Origin: Vespa crabro
Taxonomy: Eukaryota; Arthropoda; Insecta; Hymenoptera; Vespidae
Length of the DNA: 64,000 nucleotides
Reading direction: 5' to 3'
NCBI RefSeq assembly: GCF_910589235.1
Contig: NC_060955.1
Span: 3,755,001-3,819,000 of the forward strand
Numbering within the stretch: the stretch's first letter is position 1; every line of letters begins with the position of its first letter. The position numbers and the translations under genes are program-made. Shown piece after piece: positions 14,706 through 28,200 of the stretch. The notes under the pieces are model-generated. The model was not told where the DNA came from, did no database searches, and saw nothing but the letters and a program-made list of their open reading frames with translations.

Positions 14706-17626
14706 TGTATGTATGCATATATGCATTCATCGATCAATGTGGTTGTACGATGTCATACTCAAAAATATACATCAAGTACTCTTTGATATTAACGGTAGAT
14801 AGATATAGTTGTTCGATAGATACGCTTCACAGTCACTAACGATATTCTATCCAATATCAGCCTAACTTCCTCTATTACTATCTATAACTATAACTTCCTT
14901 TGAATACGAGTAAAGCCATGTTGGAGAATAGTTAAAAATGACGTATAATTAAATAAAAAAAAAAGAAAAAAAAACTTTCAATTTATTAACAATACTTATT
15001 GATAAAGGTATCATTGTAATAACGTACCGATAAATTAAACAGAAAAATTCAATGGAACAATTTATTCATTTTTGCAATAAACGAATCAATTTGTAGAATT
15101 TAATTAAAATGCGCAATCATTTGAATAAAGACAATCAACAGTATCTTCTTTATCTCTTTTTTCTCTCTATTTTCTCTTTTTTGCTTTTCCTTTTTTTCTT
15201 TTTTTTTCTGTTTTTTTTTTTTTTTTTTTTTTTTGTTGATCGAATATTTAATCCCTTGGAGGAAATAGAACATTACACTATAGCAAGTCGACGAGAATAA
15301 TGGTCGGTATAAAAACGTAGTTGAAAATATACATGTAGAAACGAGAAACGCGGCTCATCAAGGCTTCAAATGGGTGAGCCAATTATCAAAATGATTCTAC
15401 TAGGTACTTCGAGATTTGTTCGGTACGCAGAGACAATAATGAAACGACGATTCGCGTGGGATTCCACGCCGAGCAGAATAGCGGACAATACGAGCGAGAG
15501 AGAGAGAGAGAGAAAGAAAGAGAGAAAGGGAGAGAAGTTCGTTGCGTTCGGACGACTCGCTTGCTCTGAAGAGACTCTGACATTTTACCGACGGTTATTC
15601 CGTGCCGATTTTACGAGCCGTTTTATTGCGACAGTTCGTAACGACGCGTTGCGAGAGAAAAACAAAAAAAAAAAAAAAAGAAAAAAGAAACAAAAAAAAA
15701 AAAGAAGAGACGAGAGAACGCGATGAGCGGAGAACACGACTCGCCACTTTGCCACGATAAATTGCTGAACGAAAACGTTCATCGGAATCGGCGAAAAACG
15801 ACAAATCTTTCCCCTTATTGGAGCTAGTTACTAGCTCGATAGCTTCCGAGTCTATATCGAAAAAGCTGCTCAAGATAAAAAGTGCATTTGACTATCGAAC
15901 GAACGAACTTTTCGATGTTGGTATGGTTGCTTTCGAAATTGGCTTGACTGGCAATCACTATACAACGATAAAGAGAGAACGATCTTTCTAATCGACGTTT
16001 AGAATGAACTTTCACCGGATGTTGCGTGCGTAACGTTGATGGGGCGAGGGAACGGGGGCGGGAGGGGGGGTTAAACCAGATAAAAAAAAAAAATAAAAAA
16101 AAAAAGCAAAACAAAAAACAAACGAATTAAAAAAGAGGAAGAAGAAAAAAGAGAAAAAAAAATCCATGAAATACGAGATCGAGCGTTCTTTCACAATAAT
16201 TTCGTTATCCCATGTAACTTGTGTATTGTACGTTTATGCATATACAAATACACGCATCCTTGAATTTACCAGCGGAACACGAGAAAAGTAGGATGCTATT
16301 GTTGTTCAAGCAACAACTTCAAATTCATTGTTATGGAACAATACGCTAAAAGAGCCAAAAGCACAACCGCTACTCCTACTTCACGTTTTTTAAATTCCTT
16401 TTTCTTTCTTTTTTTTTTTTTTTCTTTTTTTTACTCTTATTTATCGCCAAACTTGCCTGATTCACGAGAATTGCAGGTGTACATCCAATCATTTTCCGCG
16501 AGAACCGTGGCACACCCACAAAGAATGGACCTTGTTACGTCTCGTTAAGGAGTTTCGCGAAAGTTTCGTTTACCTCTAACCCCTATAACTCCCCTTTGTA
16601 ATAACCGTGAGATGAGTTTGTGATGTTCGAGTATTCCTGGCGAAACGAGAAAAGACGTGAAAGCCATCGACGTTTGAAGACGTCTGATTAATTCATAATA
16701 ACCACGGATTTATCCATTTTTCTTTCAGTTATTCTCTGTTTTCTTCTTCGTTTCTTTCTTTTCTTTTTTCTTTTGTTTTGTGTTTTCTTTTTTCTCTTTT
16801 TCTTTTTTTTTTCTTTTTGTTTCTCTTTGATTTATTAAAAATTACACCACCCCAAGGTATTCATTCATCGTCATAATAACAATAATTATAATAAATCGTT
16901 AAAGATTATTTTTCATTAGATGTATTATAATATCAAACGAACTTTTTCTTCCGGCATTGAATTACCACCTTTGTAACAAGTATTATTACTTTTTCCTGGA
17001 CGCTTTGGAACGTAAACGTACATACATACATTCTTGCAAGAACATTGAAGGATCGTGGTCATCCGACGGATTCATGAATTTTTCAACGCATCTCGCTGAT
17101 CGAAAAACGGGCCAAGAATAAGAAGTAACGATGTCCGGTAGACCCAACCATTTTCTCAAATATACTTGACAACTATGTCACACCTATAAATAATATTTCA
17201 ACTGTTATGTTAAGAATGATAATAGGAATTTGTTACGTTGATCGGGTATAATTATTGAACAAAATAGGTATAAAACGAACGATCGTTGAAACGTTGAATA
17301 AATTAAAAAATACACCTGAAGGATGCGTTGGTTGAGAGGATCTGGTTCGTTAATTAAAAATATACAAGTTTAACAAACGTCGATTAAAGGTTAAGGTCTC
17401 CCCTGCAAAAAGTTAATATAACACTGAATTAAGACTGACTCGAGCTAATAATAATCAGTCTGGGTTTTGATTATGGAGGGACTGAGTAAGTAGCGCCTGC
17501 TTGATTTTACCTACACATACATATATATTATATATGTGTGTGTATGTATATATATATTCAAGTTATTGGACTGATAATTGAGAGAGAGAGATGTATTAAA
17601 ATACTCGATTAAATCTACCGGCCGTA

Positions 17627-17631
<5 letters not shown>

Positions 17632-17690
<59 letters not shown>
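17632..17690. repeat. (CT)n microsatellite
   Basis: A perfect CT tract of about 59 bp, among the longest dinucleotide runs in the window. Confidence 0.95.
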
Positions 17691-17692
<2 letters not shown>

Positions 17693-18000
17693 TCTTTTTT
17701 AAAATAAACTTTGACGATAAAATCTCGTAAAGAAACGATGAAAACTAAGTAACAGTACGTATCTCAAGATAATTATTCTCAATGCGTTTAGAAAAGTTAA
17801 GTTACACGAGGTATTACGATCTTTGAAAAGAGTCATAAATATATAGTAAGTGATTAAGTTTCTAATAACCGACGTACCGTAGGTAAAATTCAAGGATAAG
17901 TGGAACGATAAAACAAATGAAAAATGATGCTCGATTAGTTCTCTAGTTGCCAAGGGCGACAATGAAAAAGGAGAATCAGGATGCGCCCGTGTAATGGAAG

Positions 18001-21000
18001 TGGCGTACCTTAGGCACGCTTAGACGAAAACTACTCCTCCCTAGTGTGACGAATGCAAAGCAAATAAGGAACGCCAAGGAGAATGGTGGAAGCTTAATGC
18101 TCAGGTCCTCGCTAGTCGAAATAAATTAAACACGGTCTTACACCGCCTGCTTCCAGCCAGGATATTCCGAATTTCGTCCTCGTCTCCGGGATATTTATTC
18201 AGCATCCTCTTCCAGCTCCTTTCCACTTTCCTTTACCTCCTATTCCACCCCGTTACCGTTGCTACCGTTCCACCTTGTAAATTAATAAGGCAGGGCAAAC
18301 ACGCGAAGGAAGATAGGGCCAGACCGAAACCCACGTTGGATTAACGGAAACGGGGCTAAGCGCGACTCGTTTGCCAAAAAGTACCTGCAAACATTTCACC
18401 GTAGCGACCTTTAAGGTCACGTTCACTTATTTACGGCTATGTCTCGTCGACACTCCGATGTCCGCCCATTTGAAAAGTCAGGAAAAAACAAAAGGAAAGA
18501 GAGAGGGAAGGAAAGAAAGAGAGAGAGAGAGAGAAAAGAGAAGAATCCTATGTCTTTACGATACTCGACTTTTTTGACGGAAAAAAAGGGCAAAAAAGGG
18601 CATTGAGGCCAAAAAGAAAAAGAAAGCTCTTGATTATGAGTTTTATCCGGAAACATCCTAAAAATGTTTTTCCCAAACGAAGATTGAACACGATATTTTG
18701 ATATTCCATAGCTTAAAGAAGGGTGCGTCGATTGGCCGATATTAGTTTCGATTCGAGGAGAAATTGAAGCGAGGAACTTTTATAATGATACTTTCTCCTT
18801 GATTCAGCTTCGAACTCGATCGGATATCGAGGCGAAAGCTTCCGTAGAATCTGAAGGGATAACGAAGAAGCGAGGGATAGATAGAGAGATAGGGAGAGAA
18901 AGAGAGAGAGAGAGAGAGACGCGGTTACTCGAACTAGATGATTAAATTCCCAAAAGCTGTAACTGTACCTACGATTCATCGTCTCCTTCGAATGTAGCTA
19001 ACGTATAGATCGTAGAAGATCTCTGTGGTAAATGCTGTAGGTGCAAAAGCCTTCAAGGATGCTACCCTAACATAGCAAACGTAATCCTGGCGAAGTCGAT
19101 GCGTCGAGGTTAACGAAGTGGCCCATACAACGAGTGTTCTTAATCGATAGTTAAGATAATTTTGCAAAGTTACACTCTACCAAAAGAGGTCAAACTCCTT
19201 AATATCGAAGCTAATTAAAGGAGTTATTACATAAGAGATGAATCAGAGATCGCTCGAGTTATTTTTATATTAAAGTACACGTATGTATATAAATATACAA
19301 TATGTGAATTGTTATTATGTTTACACGATAAGTTTAATAAAATATATCTAATATCAATATATCGTAATTAATAATACGATTGATTATAGATATATATATA
19401 TATATATTTCGCGAACCTCGAATGATTGAATGATATATAAAATTTGTATCGATTAATTTCAATTAATTGTTAATATATTTCGTTTTAGTTTCTATACTTC
19501 GTTGAGATTAATTAAAATCCAATTTTAACGTTAATCTGCGTTTAATTATATATGAAAAAAATTTCTAAAATCTTATATACGTTTCGTGATATTAACTTTT
19601 GTTCAAATGGAATTATATTTAATCGGATGAAATTATAGCGATAGAATCAGATTTAAATTGAGAATGAAAGTATTTATTTAGAAAAAAAAAAAATTCAAAA
19701 ATCAAAATGACGAACTGCGATCAAATTTTATTGATGGACCTCGAAGGTCCATCTCATGAAATTCAAAAATCTCTAGATCCATAGAATCCTCTTATCCTTC
19801 CTTTTCACTTTAACATAAAATCGAAAAATCGAAAGTGAAGTATAATAGATACAAGCGAGTGTGTATTTAACGACTATGTGTAAAGGTAATAATCACATTG
19901 AAAACGAAAAATGAAATGGATTGTTATATTATACCCATATAATCAGTAGAAATATATGTAAAATTCTATATCCACATCTTAAACAGATCTACATATGTGG
20001 TATACATCATAGATGTGTGTGTGTGTGTGTGTATGTGTATATACATTATATCTGTACATTATAAAGTTTAATATATAATATTTATATTATATATTATATA
20101 TAGTGGTAAAAGGTATTATAGCGATAAAATTCATAGTTCTCTTTTTTTTTATACTTTCTTGATCTTTTTCCTCGACTTTCTATCTTCGAAATTGAAACTT
20201 TTTCTTATGTACTTATACGGCTTTTTCCCTTCGCTATAATACTTTCGTCCGGTCAAATAGGAGAATCATAAAACGGAAGTGCAACGTGTCGTACAGCGGG
20301 AGTGGATGGGTAAGTGCATAGGTAACAACCTGAGTACATTACACATGAGTAGTACCTACGCATTCGGATCGTGAACATTTTCCGTCAAAGGACTCGAAAG
20401 TTTGTGGAGAAATGCGCTACGACTTTTCTGGATGAGCCTACGTGCATCTTTACGATTGAAAGCATGCATAAGATACTTAGGAATGAGATGTTTCCCGAGT
20501 TCTTCCTAAGCTATTAAATATTAAATATATTTTTAATAAAAATCGAATACAATGATAAATAAAAAAAAGAAAGATTTTATTGCAAAGAATTCTTGTTTTC
20601 TTTCTCTTTTTTCTTTTTCGTTTTCTTTTTTTTTTTTTTTTTTTTCTTTTTATTGAATGTATTTTTAGTAAAATCTAATATTATGCGATCGAAAAATATG
20701 TTATTGCAAAAGATTCATTTTATTTTTTCTTTTTCTTTTTTATTCTTAATTAAATGTATTATATTTTTCGATTATTTTTAATTCATAAAATTAAAGATCA
20801 GAATAATGAAAGGAAAAAGGGAAATATAGTAGAGATATAAAATGGTAGACAGAGGAGAAAATCACTCGCACATTTGAGAGTTAAATGAACCGTGGATAGA
20901 ATAAACACGGAAAAGGGAAGACCAGTCCAGCCTCTTTCCTGCGTTCCTCTATATTGTACGAACTTTATGGGACACGACATGAAAAAGGAAGAAAATTTTT

Positions 21001-22066
21001 AGTTGAATATCTTTTATTCTACTCTGCGATTTATCGATCCTTTCGTATGTATCTACATACATAAATATTCTTTTCGAATATACTCGAAAAAAAAGAATTC
21101 GTGCAAAAAAATTTTAAAATAAACTCACAATCCATTTCGGAATTGTGAGTTATCACAATCGAAATAATCTGGAATAAGACAAATGATAAAAATTAAACGT
21201 CTCATAGTTCTTTATGTTTTATCACTCAATTATGATTTTAATTTTTAAATTAAATAAAAATTGGTAAATTCTATTTACAAATATTGTTTTCTTCTTTTAA
21301 ATATGCGATTAAATAATAATATTAATTTCATATTAAATGATTTATAAATATAATAGTGAATCATCGATTTAATCAGATAAATAGTATACGAGATTGTCGT
21401 AACAAATAAGTTGAGTAGAAAGTTCGCAAAAAAAAAAAAGAAAACCTTCTGTGATAAATTTTTGTGAAATAAAAAATAAAAAAAAAAAAAGAAGAAAAAT
21501 AAAAAAGGGGAAAAAAAAGAGGAAGAAAACTTTGTTACACAATTGTAAAAAATTTAAATATGAAAACACGGTAAAGTGATATATAGATCTTATGATACAT
21601 GGATTTTCAAAATTGGTCGTCTAGCTTGTTAGTATTTGACGGCGGTAGCAGGTGGCTATGTCAGTGAAGAAGAAAGAGGCGTATAGTCTCCATGTTTGCC
21701 AGACGCGAACTCGCAAAGGAACCCTACTCTCCTTATTTCACCACTCTTTTCTCTTCTCCGCCTATTCCCTCCCACATTCTTAAATGAGCCTCTACGTTAA
21801 AAACTTTCTATTCTACGAGTAATTTCGCATTACTCGACAAATTCAGCTAGGAAATCTTAACTAAATGGCATTTCTTGAAAGAAAAAGTAATCCCGAATGA
21901 TCTATGTAGTGTAATACTTAAAACAACCTGTTACATTGAATTATATGCATTCGTTAATATTAATATTATTCAAAAAAAATTCGTAATATATTTACGTTGC
22001 ATTATTATCCTAAGATTTTTTATTTCTAAACAAAAACATTCTAAAGTTAAATAAGGAAAGATTTCT

Positions 22067-22110
<44 letters not shown>

Positions 22111-25058
22111 AGTATATACATGTGAGTGTGTGTCCACACATATATATATAAGCAATTAATTCTATTCTATGCAACAGGTGTTACTTTGCTCGATTTTCTA
22201 TTAACATAACAAAGTCCTCGATATTTTTTGTATGTAAAAGAATGAAAAATGTTACTTATCGAAAGATTCTTTATGAATTATCGCGAAACGATAAATCTAT
22301 CGATTAATTCATAATAAAATTATTTTTATCAGAAAAATATTCTTAATACCCATCAGACTAAAATTTTCTCGAACTTTTAAGCTTCTTCCATCGATAAAAT
22401 ACAATATACATACATATATGTATATAGCATATATTGTCTTGAGGCAAATTTCGATCATTAATCTCAATGTAGTTTATCGTTCGTTTTTTGAGAGACAGTA
22501 CAACGTTTATCGTTAAATTTTCAGGCGAACGTTCGGAAAAAAGTACACGGATGATCGATGAACCATAGAAAATTGAGATTCCATAAATACCTTCGAATAA
22601 TCCTTTGATATCTTATATTATAAATAATATAAATCTCTTGTTATGGCTATCATTATACGATTCATGAATTCGTTTTTGAAACGAAATAAGACGAAAGAGA
22701 GAAAACGAAAGAGAGGAGATAACAGACTGGAGTCGCATTGAACGACGGATATTTTTTTAATGAGATACTTTGGTGCAGAGAAGTAAGATAAAAACGAAGG
22801 TAAAAGTACCTTCGAGCGAGATCTTCAAATCGGATCACGTCAGTAACAGTAAAACAGAGTTACGGTTTGAAAGAAATGAAAGAAATACGGAGAGAGAGAA
22901 AGAGAGAGAGAGAGGGAGAGAGAGAGAGAGAAAGAGAGAGGAGAAAAAAGAAGGAAAGAAAAGGAATAAAAGAAAATTCAAATAATATTCGGATGAAAAG
23001 AAAAGAAAGGAAAAAGATTCTTGTACGGGGACATCTGGAAGTAAATGTAGGAATACACGAATGCATATTTGAGAATCTACAACGCATTAACCTAATTAGA
23101 GCTTATGCTATTGTTTCTTAACGTTCTCTTTCTCACCCTCTTTCGTCTTCTACTATTCTCCATATATCTCCACTACCTATATATCTTTCGGATGTATCTA
23201 AGTACGTATTACATCTACCTAGAGTTAGAAAACATTATCACTCTCTTTTATGATTATATTGTGAAAGAAACAAGAAATCAAAGAAAAAAAAAAAAAAGAA
23301 ATTAAAAGAGAACAAAAAAAGAAAAAAAAATGATTAAGATTAATGTTACATTGAATATATCAAAGATGATACTTAATCGATATTACAAGCGTAACTGTGT
23401 TTCAACTTCGTTGCAATCCTATCGTATCTTTTCTGAACATTTCACTATCTAATAAAATCCTTTGTCTCTTATATTTTATCATCATTCTCCGTTTGTTCTC
23501 AAAGCACCAAAGAAATTATATTTACACGACCTTTTTACGAGGTCATAATGCGCGAACGATAAAATAAAATGGTCCCGAAGCTTATACCGGAAAAATTCCT
23601 TACGGACTCTTGAAAACGTAAACAGACACAAAACAGCGATAACGATATCTACAATATATTTTACTGAATATTATCATAAAAAAAAAAAAAATGAACAGAA
23701 TAAAACACGTATAAAAAAATATTTTTATCCGATCATAAATAAAAAAAAAAAAAAAAAAAAAAATTAATTAGAGAGACTATTTAAAATATTTCATTAATCT
23801 ACCATGAAATATACATTATACCAAGTTCTAAATCAAAAATACTAAATGATTGATTTAATATATTCATTTGTAGTAGATGCAAACTATTGATTAGAAAACG
23901 TTGCAGTAATTCAAGTAGCCAACGAGGAAGTTGACAAGTTGCACTATCGGGTCATTTGCACTGTCGGCCAATCTAAAGCACGGTGATCAACTATCTTATG
24001 GGTTAACTACCTTGGCGAGGATTCGAGATAGGCTGTTTCTATGGTTGACCACTTGGCCATGAGCCATCTTTTAACCTCAAGACCATCAAATTACCTCGTT
24101 GTTTCGTTACGTGACTCAAAATTACTTAATTTATTATTGGATCTTTTTTTTTTTTTTTTTTATTTAAGAATCCATAACAATTTTTATGTCTTACCGATTC
24201 CAATATTTCAATCTTAATCTTCGTAAATTTTTTTTCTTATAAATCTAAGATAGTATATATACATATAATGCATAAAATGCATGCTAAAATTTAAATAAAA
24301 AAAAAAAAAAAATAATAAAAGTAAAAAGGATTAATATAAGAAAACTTACCACTCTCATAGATTCATGAAAATTAAATATGGAGGATAAATAATATGGGAT
24401 CTTTGTTTGGGCAACTTTTGACATTCCATGTCATTGCAAAAAAACATTAGAAAAATGTTAGGGTATGCGTGCTTTCTGCCTATAGAATATAAATATCTGA
24501 TATAAATATATGCTACGGAATAATTGAAATATAAAAGAGATGAAAGAAGTAGAATAGAAAATTGGTATAGATATATTTCGATTATGTTAATAATTCGACA
24601 ATACAAATCTTACGTAGTTGTGGATATACAAACTTGGAAATTATTCTAAATTATGGATGATTGGATCACAATGCAATATTTTTTTTAAATACTCATGAAA
24701 ATAGTACTAATCGATATGCAAATGCCTATCTAAAATACTTATTCGTTATAATCTATGTGCGATTTTTAAATGTCATTAAGTGTATAATTATCAAGTATCA
24801 AATTTGTATAAATACTATAAATGTATAATTATTAATTTTCTATAAATATAAAAAAAAAAAAAAAACATGCGTATACTTAATATATATATAATCTAAGTAT
24901 AACCATTGTATATATCATATAATAGAGTTATATATATATATGTATATGTATACATACGCGTATATTAAATAGCCAATTCGTATACTTAAGCGTCTATTAA
25001 TTGAAAGTAAATCTTTGGTAAATACATATCTAAGATGATAAAAGGTTATTTTTTTTTT
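18001..25058. other. Non-coding DNA upstream (left) of the DOCK 3' end
   Basis: No gene is visible. Less repetitive islands lie at about 18000-18480, 20240-20470 and 23880-24120. The rest is AT-rich, with (AT)n at about 22070-22103, (GT)n at about 20012-20032, (GA)n at 22893-22940 and several poly-A/T tracts. The open frames here are short and follow the repeats. Confidence 0.55.
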
Positions 25059-25064
25059 TTTATT
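25059..25064 (-). terminator. Candidate polyadenylation signal of the DOCK gene
   Basis: On the minus strand this reads AATAAA, about 155 nt beyond the DOCK stop codon. The spacing suits a short 3'UTR, but AATAAA-like words are common in this AT-rich DNA. Confidence 0.4.
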
Positions 25065-25219
25065 TACCAATGGGATGATGCTGTTGGAGTAATCGACTGC
25101 ATACCTAAGGACGGTCCGCTACATAGTATCAAAGTACGAACGTAATCATTACAAATTCTGATAAATATATAAATCCAAATGATTAATTATCTGAAAAAAA
25201 TTCAAACATATTTTAATAT

Positions 25220-28200
25220 CTACCTCCACGCAATAAGTGGTGCCAATCTTTCGGTCAATCTTTGATAATTCCTTTCTAGCTCCCGTTGATAATCACGTTG
25301 ATCTGGACCTATAAGATTCTTATTTCTGCGTAAAGCATCAAGACATTTTTTCGAAAAATCTTTGAAACATAAACGTAATTTATGCTGCAACCTCGAAGGC
25401 TGTGCATTTTGTTCTCGTAATCCTGAAAGAAAAACAACCGCTACTTCTGCAGGACCTTGATTAACAGTTGTACCTATACATCCTTGAAGAACCATTTGCA
25501 ACATTTTTGCATCTGGTGGTTCTTGAGCTGTAGCTGCTGCAACCTGTACCAAACAAATATGAAAATATTTTTGTAGGGGATCAACTTAACTAATTTCCAT
25601 TATTATTTTTATACGTGTATCATTAAATAAATCATTTGAATACCTCAGCTGTCTTCTTTTGTATATCTTCGATAGCAACTTCAATAGGACTTAATACTAT
25701 CTGCTTCCTAGCAACCACTCGAATTCTCGTCTTCAAATAAGGAAAATGCGTTGCCACTGTTAATATCGTTTTACGTTTACATTGTTCCCTGAGTTCGCCA
25801 TGAGCTTTACCTCCGGGTGTAAAAGGCGTTGCGTATACAAAACGTTCTAAAAATAATTACAATTATTAGATAAAAGTAAACACATATATGATAAAAATGT
25901 TTCTGTACGCCTGTAATTTTGTAATCGATACAAACTTATATTAAAATTTCTGTGGAACACAGTAGGCCTGTGTCTAAGTTCATGCAATTCGAAATACGGT
26001 TCGACATAAGTAATTTGAACATATGCTTTGTCAGGTTCTAACTTCGTTGGATCAACAGGATTCGAATCTTTGATTATAACTATATTTTCTGCGCCAAATC
26101 GTTCGGCATAAAAATTTTCCAATCTTGAGAATATTTCCGGAAGTTTTGTCAATGTTGGTTCTTTATAAACAAATTCTTCACCAGCAAGATCTCCAAATCG
26201 TGCTCCATAAAATCCAACTCTAAAATACGTGCCAAATACACGTTTCCCGGCTAATTGTTCAACGCGCGTATACGCTTCATGAAGTTTTCTATGAAATCAA
26301 AATGGAAGAAGGACGTTATCTTTAAAGGATAGTTCGATTAGTAAATACTTTTGATTTTATCAATTAAATCATTATCCTTTACCCATGAATATTCGCTAAT
26401 TTTTTGTAATCATGTGCAGCTTCAGCTATTGGTAATAATACTCTGTATACGTCAGGGATAGCTTCATACATGCCAGCAGCTTGAAAAGAACTTGCGGCAT
26501 GTTCCAAAAGACCCGCTAAACCACTCTCAGAAAAATCTGGTCCTAAACACAAACCCTCTTCTCTCCTCGCTAAAACATCATCGCCAACGGCACTCTCCTC
26601 CAAAGCATTTGGTGTCACTGGACTCAAAGCAACGGCTCCTACTGGTCTACCACCACCACCTGGTTCCAAAAGATGAAGATATTCCGCAACAAGTGCTGCA
26701 CTATGTACGAGACACATTGCAGCTTCTGTATGATTTTTTCGTTCCATGTGTTGTTGTGCCATGTTTGCTAGCCAAGTTAATCTTAGATCTGGTGATCCTT
26801 GATATCCTTTCGCAATTCTATGACATTTGATCGAACATATGCTTGTAATATTTATCCTCAAAGATTTAATATGATTAATATTAAGAACTTACCTGTACAT
26901 TAAGTCCAAAAGCATTTCTGGATCTTCTTGGAACTCTTTCATTTTAACAGTGTCTGATAGTATCATATGCAAATTAAAAAGCAAATCCTTGACTTGCTCC
27001 GGAAAACTTGTGTCAGCTAATTCTGTATCACGTTCTGCATATACCAATACTGTTTTTAATGCTCTTCGAAGAGCTCCCTCGCTAGGTGCTCTTCCTCTAC
27101 CAACTAGAGCCGACAACGACGTTGTAACTTGCATTTTAACTCGTGCAAAATTCTGTCAGGAATATAAATTATTATGTTCACATAATATTTCAGGAATAAA
27201 AGTTTTATGTCACAAGACACATACGTTTCCAATTTCGAAATTTTGTCTCATTAATAAATATAAACTAGCCGCTGCATGACTTCTAATAGCGCTCAATGGT
27301 GAACTACACCTTGTAAGTAATGTTAAACATAAATCGCCACATCTTTCGCTTTCCTCGTCAAAAAGAGCGCTATGATATTTAAAAACTAAAGCACGTTGAG
27401 TATTAAACATATGTTGGAGTACCGATGTGCTTTGATTCCTAGCTAATGCTCTTAGTAATACCTTCAGTACAGCTCCAACTACTGCACCTATTAATTTATT
27501 ACAAATTTCATAATTACTGTTATAGATACAACAACAACGTAAAGATTTTTAATAATAATAAAAATAATATTAAATGATTTCTTACCTCCTCCTCCATCTG
27601 CTTGTACAACTGCCTCTAAAGTATCTAGAACTACAAGTGAAGCTTCAGCTGCTAAGGCACCTTCTATGTGAGCATCTTGCTCCACTGCTCTTCCCTCTGG
27701 TTGTTCGCACGATCTTTAATATATTTTAATAATATTGTTTATATTAGTAATGAAATGAACAAAAAAAGAAAATACTTAATATATTATATTTAAATTCAAT
27801 TTTACCTATAAGGCATTTGATCTTTTCTCCATCTCAATTTATCGCCGCTTGCTCTTTCTTTTCTGCGCAACATCATTTCGCTTCTAGCACTACCCTGACC
27901 GAGTATAACATCTTCCAATCTTGAACGAATATCGCTAGTAGCTGCAGCTTGTGGAGGCAATCTTTTCAAAGCTTTTTTACCTTTGTATTCAAAAGCTGCC
28001 GTCGCAATATTTAGAACTTGTAATATACTTAAAACGCGTCTAGAACTTAATTCCGAACACCACTGTCCAAGTGCGCTTCTCTCTAAGCCTTTAAGTATCC
28101 ACAAGGCACACATTAAAAGATGCCTTGTTGCTTCTGAACTTAAGGAAACACGACATTGTGATCCTGCTGTATCAGCAGAGGCTCCGCCAGCTATGGCCAA

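Larger units (their letters stand above)
5301..18000. other. Non-coding AT-rich DNA, no supported gene
   Basis: I see no exon chain with consistent splice phases. Unique stretches of mixed composition at about 5580-6200, 6540-6860, 10930-11150 and 13000-13310 alternate with microsatellites: (GA)n at 7640-7674, 8711-8741 and 9206-9239, (AT)n at 8476-8503, 9640-9678 and 14665-14702, poly-T at 8982-9000 and 10591-10616, and (CT)n at 17632-17690. A 13-bp inverted repeat lies at 6941-6953 and 6991-7003. This could be a large intron or an intergenic region, and the window does not decide which. Confidence 0.55.
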
